Positions 51,301 to 60,123 of a stretch of DNA of 64,000 nucleotides are shown one piece after another. A program made the position numbers and the translations under genes. The notes under the pieces are model-generated. The model saw only the letters and a list, made by a program, of their open reading frames with translations. It searched no databases and was not told where the DNA came from. Source of the stretch: Haliotis asinina. Taxonomy: Eukaryota > Mollusca > Gastropoda > Lepetellida > Haliotidae. Numbering within the stretch: position 1 is the first letter of the stretch; every line of letters begins with the position of its first letter. The DNA lies in assembly GCF_037392515.1 (NCBI RefSeq), contig NC_090282.1, forward strand, positions 34,895,054-34,959,053, read 5' to 3'.

Positions 51301-54300
51301 ATGTACAAAAAGCTTGGACTTTGCTGGGAAGTTGAAATTGATGACATTGTCCAACATTGGGATGTCAATGCCCCTGGCTGCCAGATCTGTAACTATCATC
51401 ACACTGACCTTCTTGTGCTGGAACTTGGCCACGCTGATTTTGCGATATGTCTGGTCCAGGGAACTGTATATGTAACTGGATGGAATTCCAGCCTTGGACA
51501 GGACCTGGTGCAAGTGAGTGAGTGAGTGAGTGAATGGAGATGTTTCACAATGTGACAAATTTTCTACATGTTTCAGTCATGGTAAACAAACTGAATCTGG
51601 CACAGAAAAACCAACATCGATAACTTAAAGCAACAATTTAGAAGATAACAGTTAACTTAGCCAATCAGTTAACACACTGTTACCATTAAACCCTGGTTTG
51701 ACTCATTCCATCCATTATTGCTTCACAGGGTGACTCTTGGACAGTTTCAGTCAAGCTTGCCAATCTTAGTAACTATCAACTCAAGTAAGAATTGGATGAT
51801 AACAATGTGTTACTCTATTCTGCCCAAGAATGCCTCTTGGTGGCCAATTCTTCGCAAGAATTCTCAGGTTAAAAAAATCATGATACACAGGTGACACATT
51901 CATGGGGACCTATTCTACCCAAGAATACACAGATGAGACACTTGTAGGGACCTACTCTATAATATACCCAGGTGAAGAAGTCGTAGGAAGTACTCTGTGT
52001 GAGAATCCCTAGGTGCGACATACATAGGGAGCTGTTTTGTTCCAGAATGCCCAAGTAAGTCAAGCTCAGTGTACCAGGCATTTAATCTGCCTTGAAATCC
52101 CCATTATACATTACTTTTCTATCTACATTTCAATGACAAAATTGTTCACTGAACAGAGGGAGAAGCAAGAAGTTGTATATGTATATGAATACGGGAGTTT
52201 GGTTTTATCCTGCTGTTAGCATTATTCCAGCAATATCATGGATGGGGATACCAGAAAAGGGGTTCGCACATTGAGTGAGTGAATGAGTTTAGTTTTACGC
52301 TGCACTGAGCAATATTCCAGTTATATGGCGGTGGTCTGTTAATATAATCGAGTCTGGACCAGACAAATCAGCATCAACAGCATGAGCATCAATCTGTGCA
52401 ATTGGGGACTGATGACATGTGTCAACCAAGTCAGCAATCCTGTTAGTTGCCTCTTACTGCAAGCATAGTCGCCTTTCTATGGCAAGCATGCATTGCTGAT
52501 GGCCTGCTCTACCTCGGACCTTCACGAGTTGGCTTCACACTTTGAGGAACTGAACCCTTGCCTTCAGTGTGATGGGCAGATGCCTTAACCATTAGGCTAC
52601 CCGTACATCGCCTGAGCATAACAAGGTAACAGGTTTGTGATCAATCACAACATAATATGGTAGTGAGAAGGATATTGTGACAGAAACTTCACAGTAACAG
52701 AAATGGTGAACTTGATGCAATCTGGTAACGAGTGATGATACTACAGAATGGCATGATCCCTCTATCTCGTATTGGAAACGATTTCATAAAACTAGGAACC
52801 CTGTTACCCCTCTTTAACAAAAATAAAGATCTGCTGCATGTTTGATGGTGGTGGTCTTTTGCTTAACCTTCTATTACTGTGTGCTTACCATATTTAGATA
52901 TTCCACATGATGTTTGGTGGCAGCAAAAATGACCGTCTGCTCCTTAGCCTTGATAACAGACTGTAGCAGGTAGATGAGGAGGGGCAGCTTGTCAACAGCC
53001 CGACAGGCCAGGAAGGAAAGCTGGAGGCAAACAGACAGAGTTCTAATTATAAGTCTTGTTAAAGCAAGATCTCCTAGTCTAAACTGACAATTCTATGCAC
53101 CTGCGGTAAGTATTGCAGAGAATGTGATATACTGCTATGCATAAGCATATAATGCAATATGTATTGCAATATATTGCCAGAGGTGTTTTTTTTGAAAATA
53201 AAAAAACTACTTATAATAGAGTTAATGCTTACTAGTACTTGGTAAAGCAGAAATAAAACAAAATCACTATGCTTGACTAATATTTGATAAAAACCCTTCA
53301 TTATGACAAATAAATATGTAAATATTTGGCACAAATGAAACAAGGAAACAAAAAAACTAACATCAAAACAATTGTTACTTGTTTTGAACTAGGTTCTCCA
53401 CTATAGAAAAAAAAAGAGCTGTGACATTTTAGACTGCAACTTGACCTAGTAGGGACATATGAGAGATGGCTGGTCATTAATGAATAAATGTCTAAAACAA
53501 TCAGATCCAAAACAAGAAGTAAGTGAGTTTTCAGTTCTACACTGCTTTTAGTTACATTCAACCAACATCATGGCAGGGACACCAGAGATCGGCTTCACAC
53601 ATGGTAGTATTTGTACCCATGTGGGGAATCGAACCAGTGCCTTCAGTGTGATGAGCGCATGCTTTAACCACTAGGCTACCCCATCGCCCCTAAAAACATT
53701 GACAAACACTTGAACAAAAATTTTGATCACAAGTTCAAACCAAACTTAACTTCTGGTGTGAAACATTTAAATATCTGAAGATTTCTGAGTATTACGAAGT
53801 TTTCTGGATGCATGTGGATGTTTTTTTTATCAGTGTATCGCAACACATATCATTTTCATGTCTGAAATGGTATTTGCCGACAAACAAGTTGTGTAAAGGT
53901 CACATCAGGTGAACTCTGACTAAATTTGTGACTGCCATAAGTCTATGTTCCAGTACAGAGGTATGACAGTTGTAGAGCTACAATAGCTCTATGGCTCAGT
54001 ATGACCGTTTGGAGGAAATGAAGGATTGAGCCAACATAGATCAATGTACCTTACCTTAAGATTTTCACTGAGCTTGCTGTCAACGTCAAGTCTAATGAGT
54101 GTAGGGTCTGTCAGTCCTGCTTTAGCAAACTCCACCAGGAGTTTAGGCAGCGTTGCTGAGAAGAGCAGAGTTTGGCGTGACTCAGGTAGTCGGTGGATGA
54201 TCTCATGCAGCTGCTCCTGAAAGCCCATCTCAAACAACCTGCAACAAGACAACAAGATGTCTACAGGGCAGGTGGACACTGCAGTCACTGAAAACAATTC

Positions 54301-54758
54301 TCCACAAAATATGATGCTACAGTCTGCTAATGTCTTAACTAAAATATTACTTTGGAAAGAAAACAGTATTGCTTAAACTGATCCTAACAATATTCCATTG
54401 GCCAAAAAAACCACCAGAAATGGACTTGACAGCAAAACCAGGGTCTTTGCAAGAATAGCAAACACTGTAACCATCTGCCCTCTCATCTGCCATGCCAGAC
54501 ATCAATGCCAGTTTCATCCCTTCACAAGAGTACATAACACTGCTCCAGACTTGTAGCCATTTCCCAGTTCCAATAGGGCATTTACCACATTCCCCAGGTT
54601 CCCACACATAAACTTTCTAGAACTTTTAATACATACTGTACACACCACACCTAGGTACCTACCTGTCAGCCTCATCAAACACAATATACTCCACAGACTT
54701 GAGTTTCATGTCCATCTCCACGATGACATGGAGAAAACGTCCAGGAGTTGCGATGATT
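42172..54758 (-). CDS. DDX54: ATP-dependent RNA helicase DDX54, exons from motif Ib to stop (5' exons outside window)
   Basis: DDX54 (yeast Dbp10 family) is a nucleolar DEAD-box helicase of large ribosomal subunit assembly. Fourteen exons join in frame: 54758-54663, 54238-54055, 53020-52889, 51504-51294, 51024-50890, 50405-50314, 49309-49174, 48712-48639, 47153-46962, 46264-46113, 45317-45213, 44594-44490, 43370-43246, 42362-42172. They encode [34 protein letters not shown] and [13 protein letters not shown], then the family's C-terminal region (PQRVID, YVKSRP, acidic stretch, [42 protein letters not shown]) and a basic tail. All junctions are GT-AG except one AT-AC. Motif I and the Q motif must lie right of 64000; the intron before motif Ib holds the Polinton. 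Confidence 0.94.
43246..43370 (-). other. DDX54: DDX54 exon after the U12-type intron
   Basis: Encodes [20 protein letters not shown] and [17 protein letters not shown], equivalent to the WKxKxKID-DSDEE part of DDX54. Donor GTGAGT. Confidence 0.9.
43447..43640 (-). repeat. SINE-like repeat family 1, diverged copy
   Basis: Has the ordered family blocks TACTCAGCAATACTGCAGC, GTTTGGACCAGACAA, ATGACATGTGTC and CACCTCTTACGATAAGC, but no tail. It lies in the DDX54 U12-type intron. Confidence 0.75.
43778..44048 (-). repeat. SINE-like repeat family 1 with target duplications
   Basis: Flanked by ACAAGATGTC at 43768-43777 and 44049-44058. It runs from GAGTGAGTGAG to GACCTTCATGGGTC. Lies in the DDX54 U12-type intron. 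Confidence 0.85.
44490..44594 (-). other. DDX54: DDX54 exon before the U12-type intron
   Basis: Acceptor TTAAAAG. Encodes [20 protein letters not shown] and [14 protein letters not shown]. It ends with two bases of a split codon, and the next bases are the U12-type donor ATATCCTTT. Confidence 0.92.
44755..44885 (-). repeat. SINE-like repeat family 1, old remnant
   Basis: Recognisable by GAACTCAGCATTTTTGCA, CAATCCAGTGATTGAC and CAATTGGGATATGATGACATG. A second, weaker remnant may lie at 44255-44345. Confidence 0.55.
45213..45317 (-). other. DDX54: DDX54 exon (FEQQA...QLKW)
   Basis: Acceptor TTTTAG, donor GTGAGT. Encodes [20 protein letters not shown] and KKKNNQLKW, close to the family consensus. 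Confidence 0.92.
46113..46264 (-). other. DDX54: DDX54 exon (NYLHYRP region)
   Basis: Acceptor CTGTAG. The donor is the poor match GTCGGT, chosen because it alone keeps the frame into the next exon. Encodes [20 protein letters not shown]. Confidence 0.87.
46283..46736. repeat. Short direct duplication in a DDX54 intron
   Basis: A 42-bp stretch beginning CATTCCTACACC and containing AACAGCGGAGGATCTACATG occurs at 46283-46324 and 46695-46736 with one mismatch. Neighbouring blocks (GATATACTCCATAAA / GATATGCCCCATAAA) also recur, so this is probably an old partial tandem duplication. Confidence 0.6.
46962..47153 (-). other. DDX54: DDX54 exon with acidic stretch
   Basis: 64 codons, phase 0 at both ends. 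Acceptor TTACAG, donor GTTTGT. Encodes [23 protein letters not shown] and a run of mostly Asp/Glu ([16 protein letters not shown]). Confidence 0.92.
47835..47922 (-). repeat. tRNA-type SINE (family 2), partial
   Basis: On the minus strand: an A-box-like TAGGCTTGTGGTTAAACC, then B-box-like GTTTGAATCCCAC, spaced as in a tRNA-derived SINE head. In a DDX54 intron. Confidence 0.6.
48456..48560. repeat. Small foldback element
   Basis: The ends CCTGTTCCTAAAAG and CTTTAAGGAACGGGGCCC are inverted relative to each other, with weaker inner pairing (ATTGTAA / TTACAAT). Resembles the 39809 element in plan, not in sequence. Confidence 0.45.
48639..48712 (-). other. DDX54: DDX54 exon, 74 bp
   Basis: Acceptor TCCACAG, donor GTCAGT. 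Encodes [20 protein letters not shown] and KSNT. Phases match both neighbours. Confidence 0.88.
49174..49309 (-). other. DDX54: DDX54 exon (YVKSRP region)
   Basis: Acceptor CGTCAG, donor GTAAGG. Encodes [20 protein letters not shown] and [19 protein letters not shown], with the conserved YVxSRP-x5-S pattern. Confidence 0.92.
49465..49560 (-). repeat. tRNA-type SINE (family 3) head
   Basis: The minus strand carries a clear B box in TGGGTTCAAATCCCA, preceded by an A-box-like GTGCTGGTGATTAG. A diverged second copy is at 50640-50720 (TTGAGTCCCATC shared). In DDX54 introns. Confidence 0.55.
49715..49910. mobile_element. Second, rearranged copy of the 39007 MITE
   Basis: Contains the TIR block TTTGACTCAAAAGTGGACTG and GAAATGCTGATCATAA in reverse orientation to the 39007 copy, but CACTATTTGTTATGAGGGAGG in the same orientation. 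The copy is therefore internally inverted or two fragments lie side by side. Confidence 0.55.
50314..50405 (-). other. DDX54: DDX54 exon after the helicase core
   Basis: Acceptor GTCCAG, donor GTGAGT. Encodes [20 protein letters not shown] and QLHDESVDL, matching the family's GRVPQxVxD segment. Confidence 0.9.
50890..51024 (-). other. DDX54: DDX54 exon with the rest of motif VI
   Basis: Acceptor TTTCAG, donor GTACGA. Encodes [20 protein letters not shown] and [20 protein letters not shown]. Confidence 0.93.
51294..51504 (-). other. DDX54: DDX54 exon with motif V
   Basis: Encodes [40 protein letters not shown] and the first part of motif VI (HRVG). Donor GTAAGT. The sequence just before its acceptor (CACCAG) is a CACT microsatellite rather than a usual pyrimidine tract. 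Confidence 0.93.
51889..52052. repeat. ~42-bp minisatellite in a DDX54 intron
   Basis: Four diverged units of 39-42 bp, each starting AGGTG/AGATG and ending in a GAATACAC- or GAATGCCC-like block. They give a repetitive minus-strand ORF that I do not call a gene. Confidence 0.7.
52196..52612 (-). repeat. Nested repeats: tRNA-type SINE (family 2) interrupted by family 1 SINE (52273-52528)
   Basis: The outer element starts with AGCATTATTCCAGCAATATCATGG and resumes after 52528 with GGCTTCACACTTTGAGG and TTAACCATTAGGCTACCC. The inner copy runs from GAGTGAGTGAATGAG to GGACCTTCACGAG. The junction sequences GGTTCGCACATTG and GGCTTCACACTTTG look like a diverged target duplication. Confidence 0.78.
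52889..53020 (-). other. DDX54: DDX54 exon with motif IV
   Basis: 44 codons, phase 0 at both ends. Acceptor CCTCCAG, donor GTAAGC. Encodes [20 protein letters not shown], the start of the second RecA lobe. Confidence 0.93.
53530..53690 (-). repeat. tRNA-type SINE (family 2)
   Basis: The minus strand starts with GGGGCGATGGGGTAGCCTAG and has an A-box-like TAGCCTAGTGGTTAAA and B box GGTTCGATTCCCC, followed by the body ending in a TGCCATGATG block. This is the best copy of the family in the window. Confidence 0.8.
54055..54238 (-). other. DDX54: DDX54 exon with motif III (SAT)
   Basis: Acceptor TTGCAG, donor GTAAGG. Encodes [20 protein letters not shown], then [10 protein letters not shown] and [12 protein letters not shown]. 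Confidence 0.93.
54663..54758 (-). other. DDX54: DDX54 exon with motifs Ib and II
   Basis: Acceptor GTTTCAG, donor GTAGGT. Encodes [16 protein letters not shown] and ends in IVFDEADR. It starts with the third base of a codon, so the upstream exon ends in phase 2. Confidence 0.92.
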
Positions 54759-54792
54759 CTGAAACATTCAAGTTTCACAAAGCTGAAGAGTA

Positions 54793-54995
54793 AGTGTGTG
54801 AGTGAGTCTAGTTTTATGCCACACTTAGCAATATTCCACCTATATAGCATCAGTCTGTAAAAAATCAAGTTTGATCGAGACAATCCAGTGATCAACATCA
54901 TGAGCATCGACCTGTGCAATTTGAAACCAATGACATGTGTCCACCAAGTCAGCAAGCATGACCACCCAATCCTGTTAGTTGCCTCTTACAAGAAG
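54793..54995 (-). repeat. SINE family 1 copy cut by the Polinton
   Basis: Family blocks run in order from GTGAGTGAGTCTAGTTTTATGCC to GTTAGTTGCCTCTTACAAGAAG, then stop abruptly. In intact copies the next bases are CATAGTCGCC. The break coincides with the AG... start of the Polinton. Confidence 0.88.
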
Positions 54996-55128
54996 AGTAG
55001 TATAGGGAATAGGGGTTTTAAAACACTTTCAAGAAATGCCTCTACAAAGCCTTATTTACTAAATAAGGCTTTGGTTGGGTCATTAGCTCTTGCTACTATT
55101 ACCCCTACTACAAAAAAGTTGGCGGTAA
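54996..55128. repeat. Polinton left terminal region with 12-bp perfect hairpin
   Basis: Non-coding 133 bp between the element end and the integrase stop. At 55046-55072, AAAGCCTTATTT and its reverse complement flank a 3-nt loop. This is presumably part of the terminal inverted repeat, which cannot be confirmed because the other terminus is not in the window. Confidence 0.6.
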
Positions 55129-56097
55129 TTACTGTGCCTTGGTAGGAGGTAACACTGGGCCGTACGGTACGATCAATAATTCTTCTCTTACAAACCCCCT
55201 ACCCGGCCCACCCCTCAAGTAGTACAAGTTAGGTTCGTCGGCTTTCATATCCACTTTATCTATGTTGTAAGTTTTGACTGACCATATAGGATCGGTGGCT
55301 CGCTTACGGTTATCGCCCTCGTGTTCCCCCGGCTGGTATAGATACCTCACTAGGGCCCTATCTGGTATTTGTTTCTCCTTCCCACGCAATGGAGCGGCCG
55401 ACTCCGCAACTATTGATTTTAGTTTGATAGCGTCTGCCGGTTTCTTACCGGTGAGACGGGTGACTTCATGGTTGATTGCCGACACCACCTTGGGTAACCT
55501 CGTGACCCATTCAGTCGATCGTTTTCCAGGGGTGGCCATCTCCCTAGCATACTGATAGCCGAACAAGCGCTCAGCCAAAGTCCTATTAAATCTCTCAACT
55601 ATGGCTTGGCTGCGATGGGCTCCGGCCGTGCCACGCCTGACCTTTGTATCGTGTTTGGCTAGCAGTTGTGACACGGCACCCATGAACTCCCGTCCGGGGT
55701 CAACTTGCAGCTCTGTTGGCCACGTCAGCGGACTGCGTTTGTATATGCGTTCGAATCCTCTGGCTACCTGGGCCGAATCTTTCGTGGTCAAGGGTTCGGC
55801 TTCCTTGTAACGACTGGCTATGTCCACTACGGTTAAGGCATACTTGTACCTCTTGTCGTGGGGTAGGAACAGTAGGTCTGCCTGGTGAACGCTATTAGGT
55901 ATGTTAATACCGAACCTCCTTCTAGGCACGTAGCGTGGTGCCGGTAAATAGATCTGCCACAGGGCTTGTTTTTCAAGCCACGCTTTGGCTTCCTCCGGGG
56001 GTACTCGCGCTAGTTTAGCTAGCTTATCTACTGCGTTAGCTCCTTTCCAGTACCCACGCGGGCTGTAGTAAATAGCCTCAAATTTTTTCATGTCCAT
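55129..56097 (-). CDS. INT: Polinton retroviral-type integrase
   Basis: 322 residues. Catalyses insertion of the element by the DDE mechanism. Catalytic residues are read as D74 (HQADLL), D133 (LQVDPGREF) and E168 (AIVERFNRTL), with 34 residues between the last two. After the core, a basic linker and an SH3/chromo-like tail (ATDPIWSVKTYNID, GFVREELLIVP) follow. The N-terminal zinc motif of retroviral integrases is not evident. The ATG at 56097 overlaps the polymerase 3' end by 20 bp, and no promoter-like motif precedes it. The frame is intact. Confidence 0.92.
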   Translation of the reverse strand: MDMKKFEAIYYSPRGYWKGANAVDKLAKLARVPPEEAKAWLEKQALWQIYLPAPRYVPRRRFGINIPNSVHQADLLFLPHDKRYKYALTVVDIASRYKEAEPLTTKDSAQVARGFERIYKRSPLTWPTELQVDPGREFMGAVSQLLAKHDTKVRRGTAGAHRSQAIVERFNRTLAERLFGYQYAREMATPGKRSTEWVTRLPKVVSAINHEVTRLTGKKPADAIKLKSIVAESAAPLRGKEKQIPDRALVRYLYQPGEHEGDNRKRATDPIWSVKTYNIDKVDMKADEPNLYYLRGGPGRGFVREELLIVPYGPVLPPTKAQ

Positions 56098-59000
56098 ACG
56101 CGTATGTGTTTATTCCATCAATAGCTATCCAACGTTTCGTGTCCATAGGCGATAGGGACGTCTTGTTTATAGTCAGTCCGTATATCTTATGCCCATCACT
56201 TCTAAGTGTGTTCATTTTATGTCTAAAGGTACGGGTCTTGAACAGGGCTTCCTTGAATCTGGCGTGTTTGATGTGTTGTTTCACCACATACTTCTTAACC
56301 CCCTTAGCCTTCCGGATCTCACTATTGTCGGCTTTCAGTATGGAGTACATCTTAGGTCTCAAACCTATGTACTCGGCTATGGGCGTGCCAGCACACTCGT
56401 CCTTCATCTTACCTAGGGCCTTTTTATTTACCGTACTGTGTAGGGTATGGGTCTTAGGGTAGTCGCTGGTGTCGTATAAATCGAGGTGTTTTTTCATGTC
56501 CTCGTACACGTCCTCGGTTCGAATCTCCATCAGCAGGGAATCCGTGTCAGTGTACAGCACTTCACACCTGTCGCCGTACTGTTTCTTGAGCTCGTTGTAG
56601 TAAAAGTCGTACATCAGGTGTTTGGATAAATCGAGGATGCTCATCCCCACGTAAACAGGCCGGTTGAATTTTATGTGGCTTTTCTTCATGTGTAGGGCAA
56701 CCAGGTTGTCTGTGAATATCTTACTACGGTTGAATGCCGGACTGGCTATCAATTTCCTGAGCTTGTCTTCCTCGCTAGATCTAACCAGCTTCACGGTTAC
56801 GCGTTTCCTCAGGTTTTCCATAGTCTTACCAAACACCGAGTTATTCATGAGCTTGTAGAGATTTTTCTCAAAATCACTGGTGGCTTTTTTTCGTAGGTCT
56901 GTGTTCATTCTGATGTAGGGCTCCATCCATGGGCTCTGGTCGAACATGAGCACCCTGTGTATTTTGGTCAGCCTCATACCCAACGACAGGTACAGCTGTA
57001 GGTTGCGATAGTGAACGATGTACTTGGTCTTATTCATTAAGTTAGGCACGAGTTTTTCAACGTCTGTCACACGCCCACCTGACAAGTTATGTTGGTACTC
57101 AGACATCCAGTCTGTGTTAACCCTCATACGTTCGGGTGCAAGGGGATAGCTGTTGTGCGATGTGTGTAATTCCTTGGGATACTCTAAGTCAACCTCGAGG
57201 ATATAACCTTTGTTCGAATCTGGTGCAACCCCCATAACATCAACGTGGGGTACCCATTCGAATCCCCCTGTAGGTAGATACTGACTCATGGCCCAGCCGT
57301 ACAGGTTGTTTGCGTCGAGGTAGAGAATGTGATTGGTTGGTTTGTTAGGATCGTAACCTTTCACGTATTGATTATTTGCTTTCGCGTATCGTTTGGATGC
57401 CATAGAAATCCCACCTCGCAAGCCTTTCTCAATGAATAGGTGCATGTCGTAATCTGTGAGCAATTCCAAATTAACTCCGGTCTTTTTAAGCAAGGCGTCC
57501 CACGACAGACCTGGGCTGGTGTAATACCATGCGGGGTCGAGTTTATACTGCTTTAAACATGTCTGCCGAAACGTTTCAAACACGTCGGCTAACAGCAGTA
57601 CATCTGTCCTCAAGTACAGGTCGTGATAATCACCCAGGTTCTTACAACCCAGTTTATTCCATACGTTAGTCGCGTGTGAGTAATCATCTCGTGAGACGGA
57701 CGCCTCATTCAGCTTGCTATAAAAACAGTCAATAGGGGGTAGTCTGGTCTCGGTGAACTTGGCCCAACTATCCATGTACTCATAGGGGTACACACCCTTC
57801 CTCATAAGCAGGGGTCTAGTCTCAGCGTCTGTGTATCGATCGGTGATAGGGAAGGTATTGTTGGCCTTGACTAGACTGTCGAGTGACGACAGGAGGAACT
57901 GAAACGAGTCAATGAACCTAAGTCCGTTTAAGCTGAAGGAGATGTATCTCTCCATGTTGTTGGGGATGCACGTTATATTACCATCGATTTTCGCGATGGC
58001 CTGCATGATCAAGTGTGAGTCGTACCCTCTCAAGTTGTGAAAGACAACGGGGATGTTTATTGTCTTAGGGTTGATTTTAAGCTTGAGGTTGCACGCGTTG
58101 TGAACGGCGCCTCTATACTTACCAGTTATGTGGCAGTGATCTCTCACCGAATCACCGTTAAGTGGTGAGTCGCACACGTGGCAGTTAGTGCTACTAGCGT
58201 GAGCTAACCTGTCGGCTCAGGTCATACGCATGGGAGCGATTCTATACAATGCATTCCTAATAATTTTTTCTTCCTCCTGCAAACACTTTAGAAACCTTTC
58301 AGCCGCGTCAGGGCCCCTATACACTACCGGAGCTTTCGTTTCCCCGTCACAACGGACGACAATGTATCCAAACGAACAGGCTTTATGCTCTTGTGTCTTG
58401 TGGGTGAAGCTACCACTGGGGGAATCCCCACCCACAACTAAGGCTTCGAAGTCGGCATATATAATATAAGGCACAGACATTTGGTTCTTGTGGTTATTGA
58501 ATTTTAGGATATTGTCACCTTCCTTAGGCATGTCGACTCGTATGGCCGTCTGCCCCACACCTTGACAATCATCCCGGTGGGATTCTAATAAATCAGCTCG
58601 GGTGAAGCCATGTAGACATCGTTCACAGAAGTGGGTCTTTCCTTTGTATGCTGATTGGTCATACAACAGCTTGCTAAAGTGTTTTATCCACGTGTAGTGA
58701 TACTTTTCACCTCGTTGGATCATGAATATATTGATAACTTGGCGATCCTTCACCGGGCTGACCCTGTGTACTATTGTTGTGTTACCTTCGTGCCCAAAGA
58801 CATTTATAGCCAGATTATTCTGTTTTTCTACTTTAGTGATCTGGGATATGGGGGTGGGTTCATCTATACCATCCCAGTTGAGCCCATCGTCTTGGGGATA
58901 ATTAGAAGGCCTGTTCGGATTAGTGTCAGCTGGAAATAAGGCTGACCTGATAGCTAACCTCAGGCAATCGTTTCCTCTATTCTTAACGTTTACTATAGCA

Positions 59001-59773
59001 TGTTTGTTCCTATAGTAGGGAGGCAAGGCTAGGTATGACCCGCCTCTGAACGGCACGTAGTTAGCTATATCTAGATAGATATTATCGATTTTATCTACAA
59101 CCCACCCGGACCCCAAGTGTGTGTAGCGTTCTAGGTATTCTCGTATCTGCTGAAAACTGGTATCGATTGATGCGTCAATGGTCTCTGCATGTGTGACGAC
59201 CTCTTGTTTACCTCGGAAGTAAGGCTGAACATACTCAGTGGCCCCTGTGGGGCCCCCAACCTGCTTATCGAGCGACATTTTCACTGTGATCTGAAACTTG
59301 ATACTTCCTAGGTTATTTAGTTCCTGGTTGACCTTATCAGCTATCAGAGGCTTGATATCTGTAATGTCTATGTTTCTATCAACGTGTATGCGCCAACCTC
59401 TCAAATAGTTGCCCACAGCGCGCTCAGTGCGCACGAACTGTAGGTCAATAGCTCTATTCTGTCGTAATAATTCTAAAAGCTGTGGTTTCCTCATACGGGA
59501 ATACCCGCCTAAACCCAAATCGTGTGCCTCAGCTTTCAATTGTTTTACAGTGGGACGTGCTACGGGGGCATGTGATAACAATGCGGTTAACCCGGCTCTC
59601 CCCAGGTTTGAATAACCCGTGTGTCCAAGCTGTTTTGCTTGAGCTTTTAATTGTTTTACCGTAGGAGGGGCTTCTAAACCTAGAAATCTCAACAATGCTG
59701 ACTTCCGCATTCTAGAATACCCGATCACACCTCTCTGTTTTGCGACCCGCTTGAGCTCGCTTACAGCAGACAT
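56078..59773 (-). CDS. POLB: Polinton protein-primed DNA polymerase B, interrupted by one in-frame TGA
   Basis: Replicates the element from a protein primer. ATG at 59773 is chosen; the frame extends upstream only to a TTG. Domains in order: three SAP-like motifs (each ~30 residues, with GYSRMRK or GYSN), a long N-terminal region with a C2H2-like knuckle (CERCLHGF...HRDDC), Exo I YADFEA (~58441-58460), then TGA at 58219-58217, a CHVC...CHITGKYRG knuckle, Exo II FHNLRGYD, Exo III YLRTD, motif A YLDANNLYG (~57310), motif B KLMNNSVFGKT (~56840) and motif C YTDTDS (~56545). The two halves are in the same frame and the second has no ATG at its start. So this is one gene with a nonsense codon between Exo I and Exo II, probably inactive unless read through. 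It ends 20 bp inside the integrase ORF. Confidence 0.93.
58217..58219 (-). other. In-frame TGA breaking the polymerase gene
   Basis: The reading frame is open on both sides and the family's conserved zinc knuckle resumes 13 codons later. The base after TGA is G, not the C favoured in known readthrough contexts. No hairpin is obvious right after it. Confidence 0.9.
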
Positions 59774-60118
59774 CGTGTTTACACCTAAGAGAACCAATGT
59801 CTAATTGGTTCACAGTAACCTTATTAAAAATATATTTCAATCCTTTGACATGTCTCTGAAGTCTTCTATCAGCGAGGTATCATGTGATAACAATCCGACT
59901 AACCAGTTTGAATAACCCGTGTATCCAAGCTGTTTTGCTTGAGCTTTTAATTGTTTTACTGTAGGAGGGGCTTCTAAACCTAGTAATCTCAACAATGCTG
60001 ACTTCCGCATTCGAGAACACCTCTCTGTTTTGCGACCCTCTTCAGCTCGCGCACAGTATACATAGTGTTTACACCTAAGAGAACTAATGTCTAATTGGTT
60101 CACAGTAAGGGGAGGTAA
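59570..60118 (-). repeat. Tandem duplication of the polymerase 5' end (59570-59819 and 59879-60118)
   Basis: Both copies share long identical stretches such as CAAGCTGTTTTGCTTGAGC, AATCTCAACAATGCTGACTT and GTCTAATTGGTTCACAGTAA. The outer copy has small deletions and its frame has no ATG before the SAP-like motifs (only a GTG at 60127 at the end of the upstream gene). It is therefore a broken duplicate encoding about one and a half SAP-like motifs, not a separate gene. Confidence 0.87.
59820..59846 (-). promoter_or_regulatory. AT-rich TATA-like tract upstream of polymerase
   Basis: On the gene strand it reads AAATATATTTTTAATAAGG, 47-70 nt before the polymerase ATG. This spacing suits an ordinary TATA box, unlike the structural genes, whose TATA abuts ATG. 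Confidence 0.4.
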
Positions 60119-60123
60119 CCCTT

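Noticed and set aside
51878..52081. Minus-strand ORF with repeated LGIL motifs
   Set aside because: It lies in a DDX54 intron and reflects a ~42-bp minisatellite.
56078..58177. Independent polymerase gene starting at 58177
   Set aside because: The first codon is GTG, the frame is the same as the upstream half, and conserved sequence crosses the break. It is one interrupted gene.
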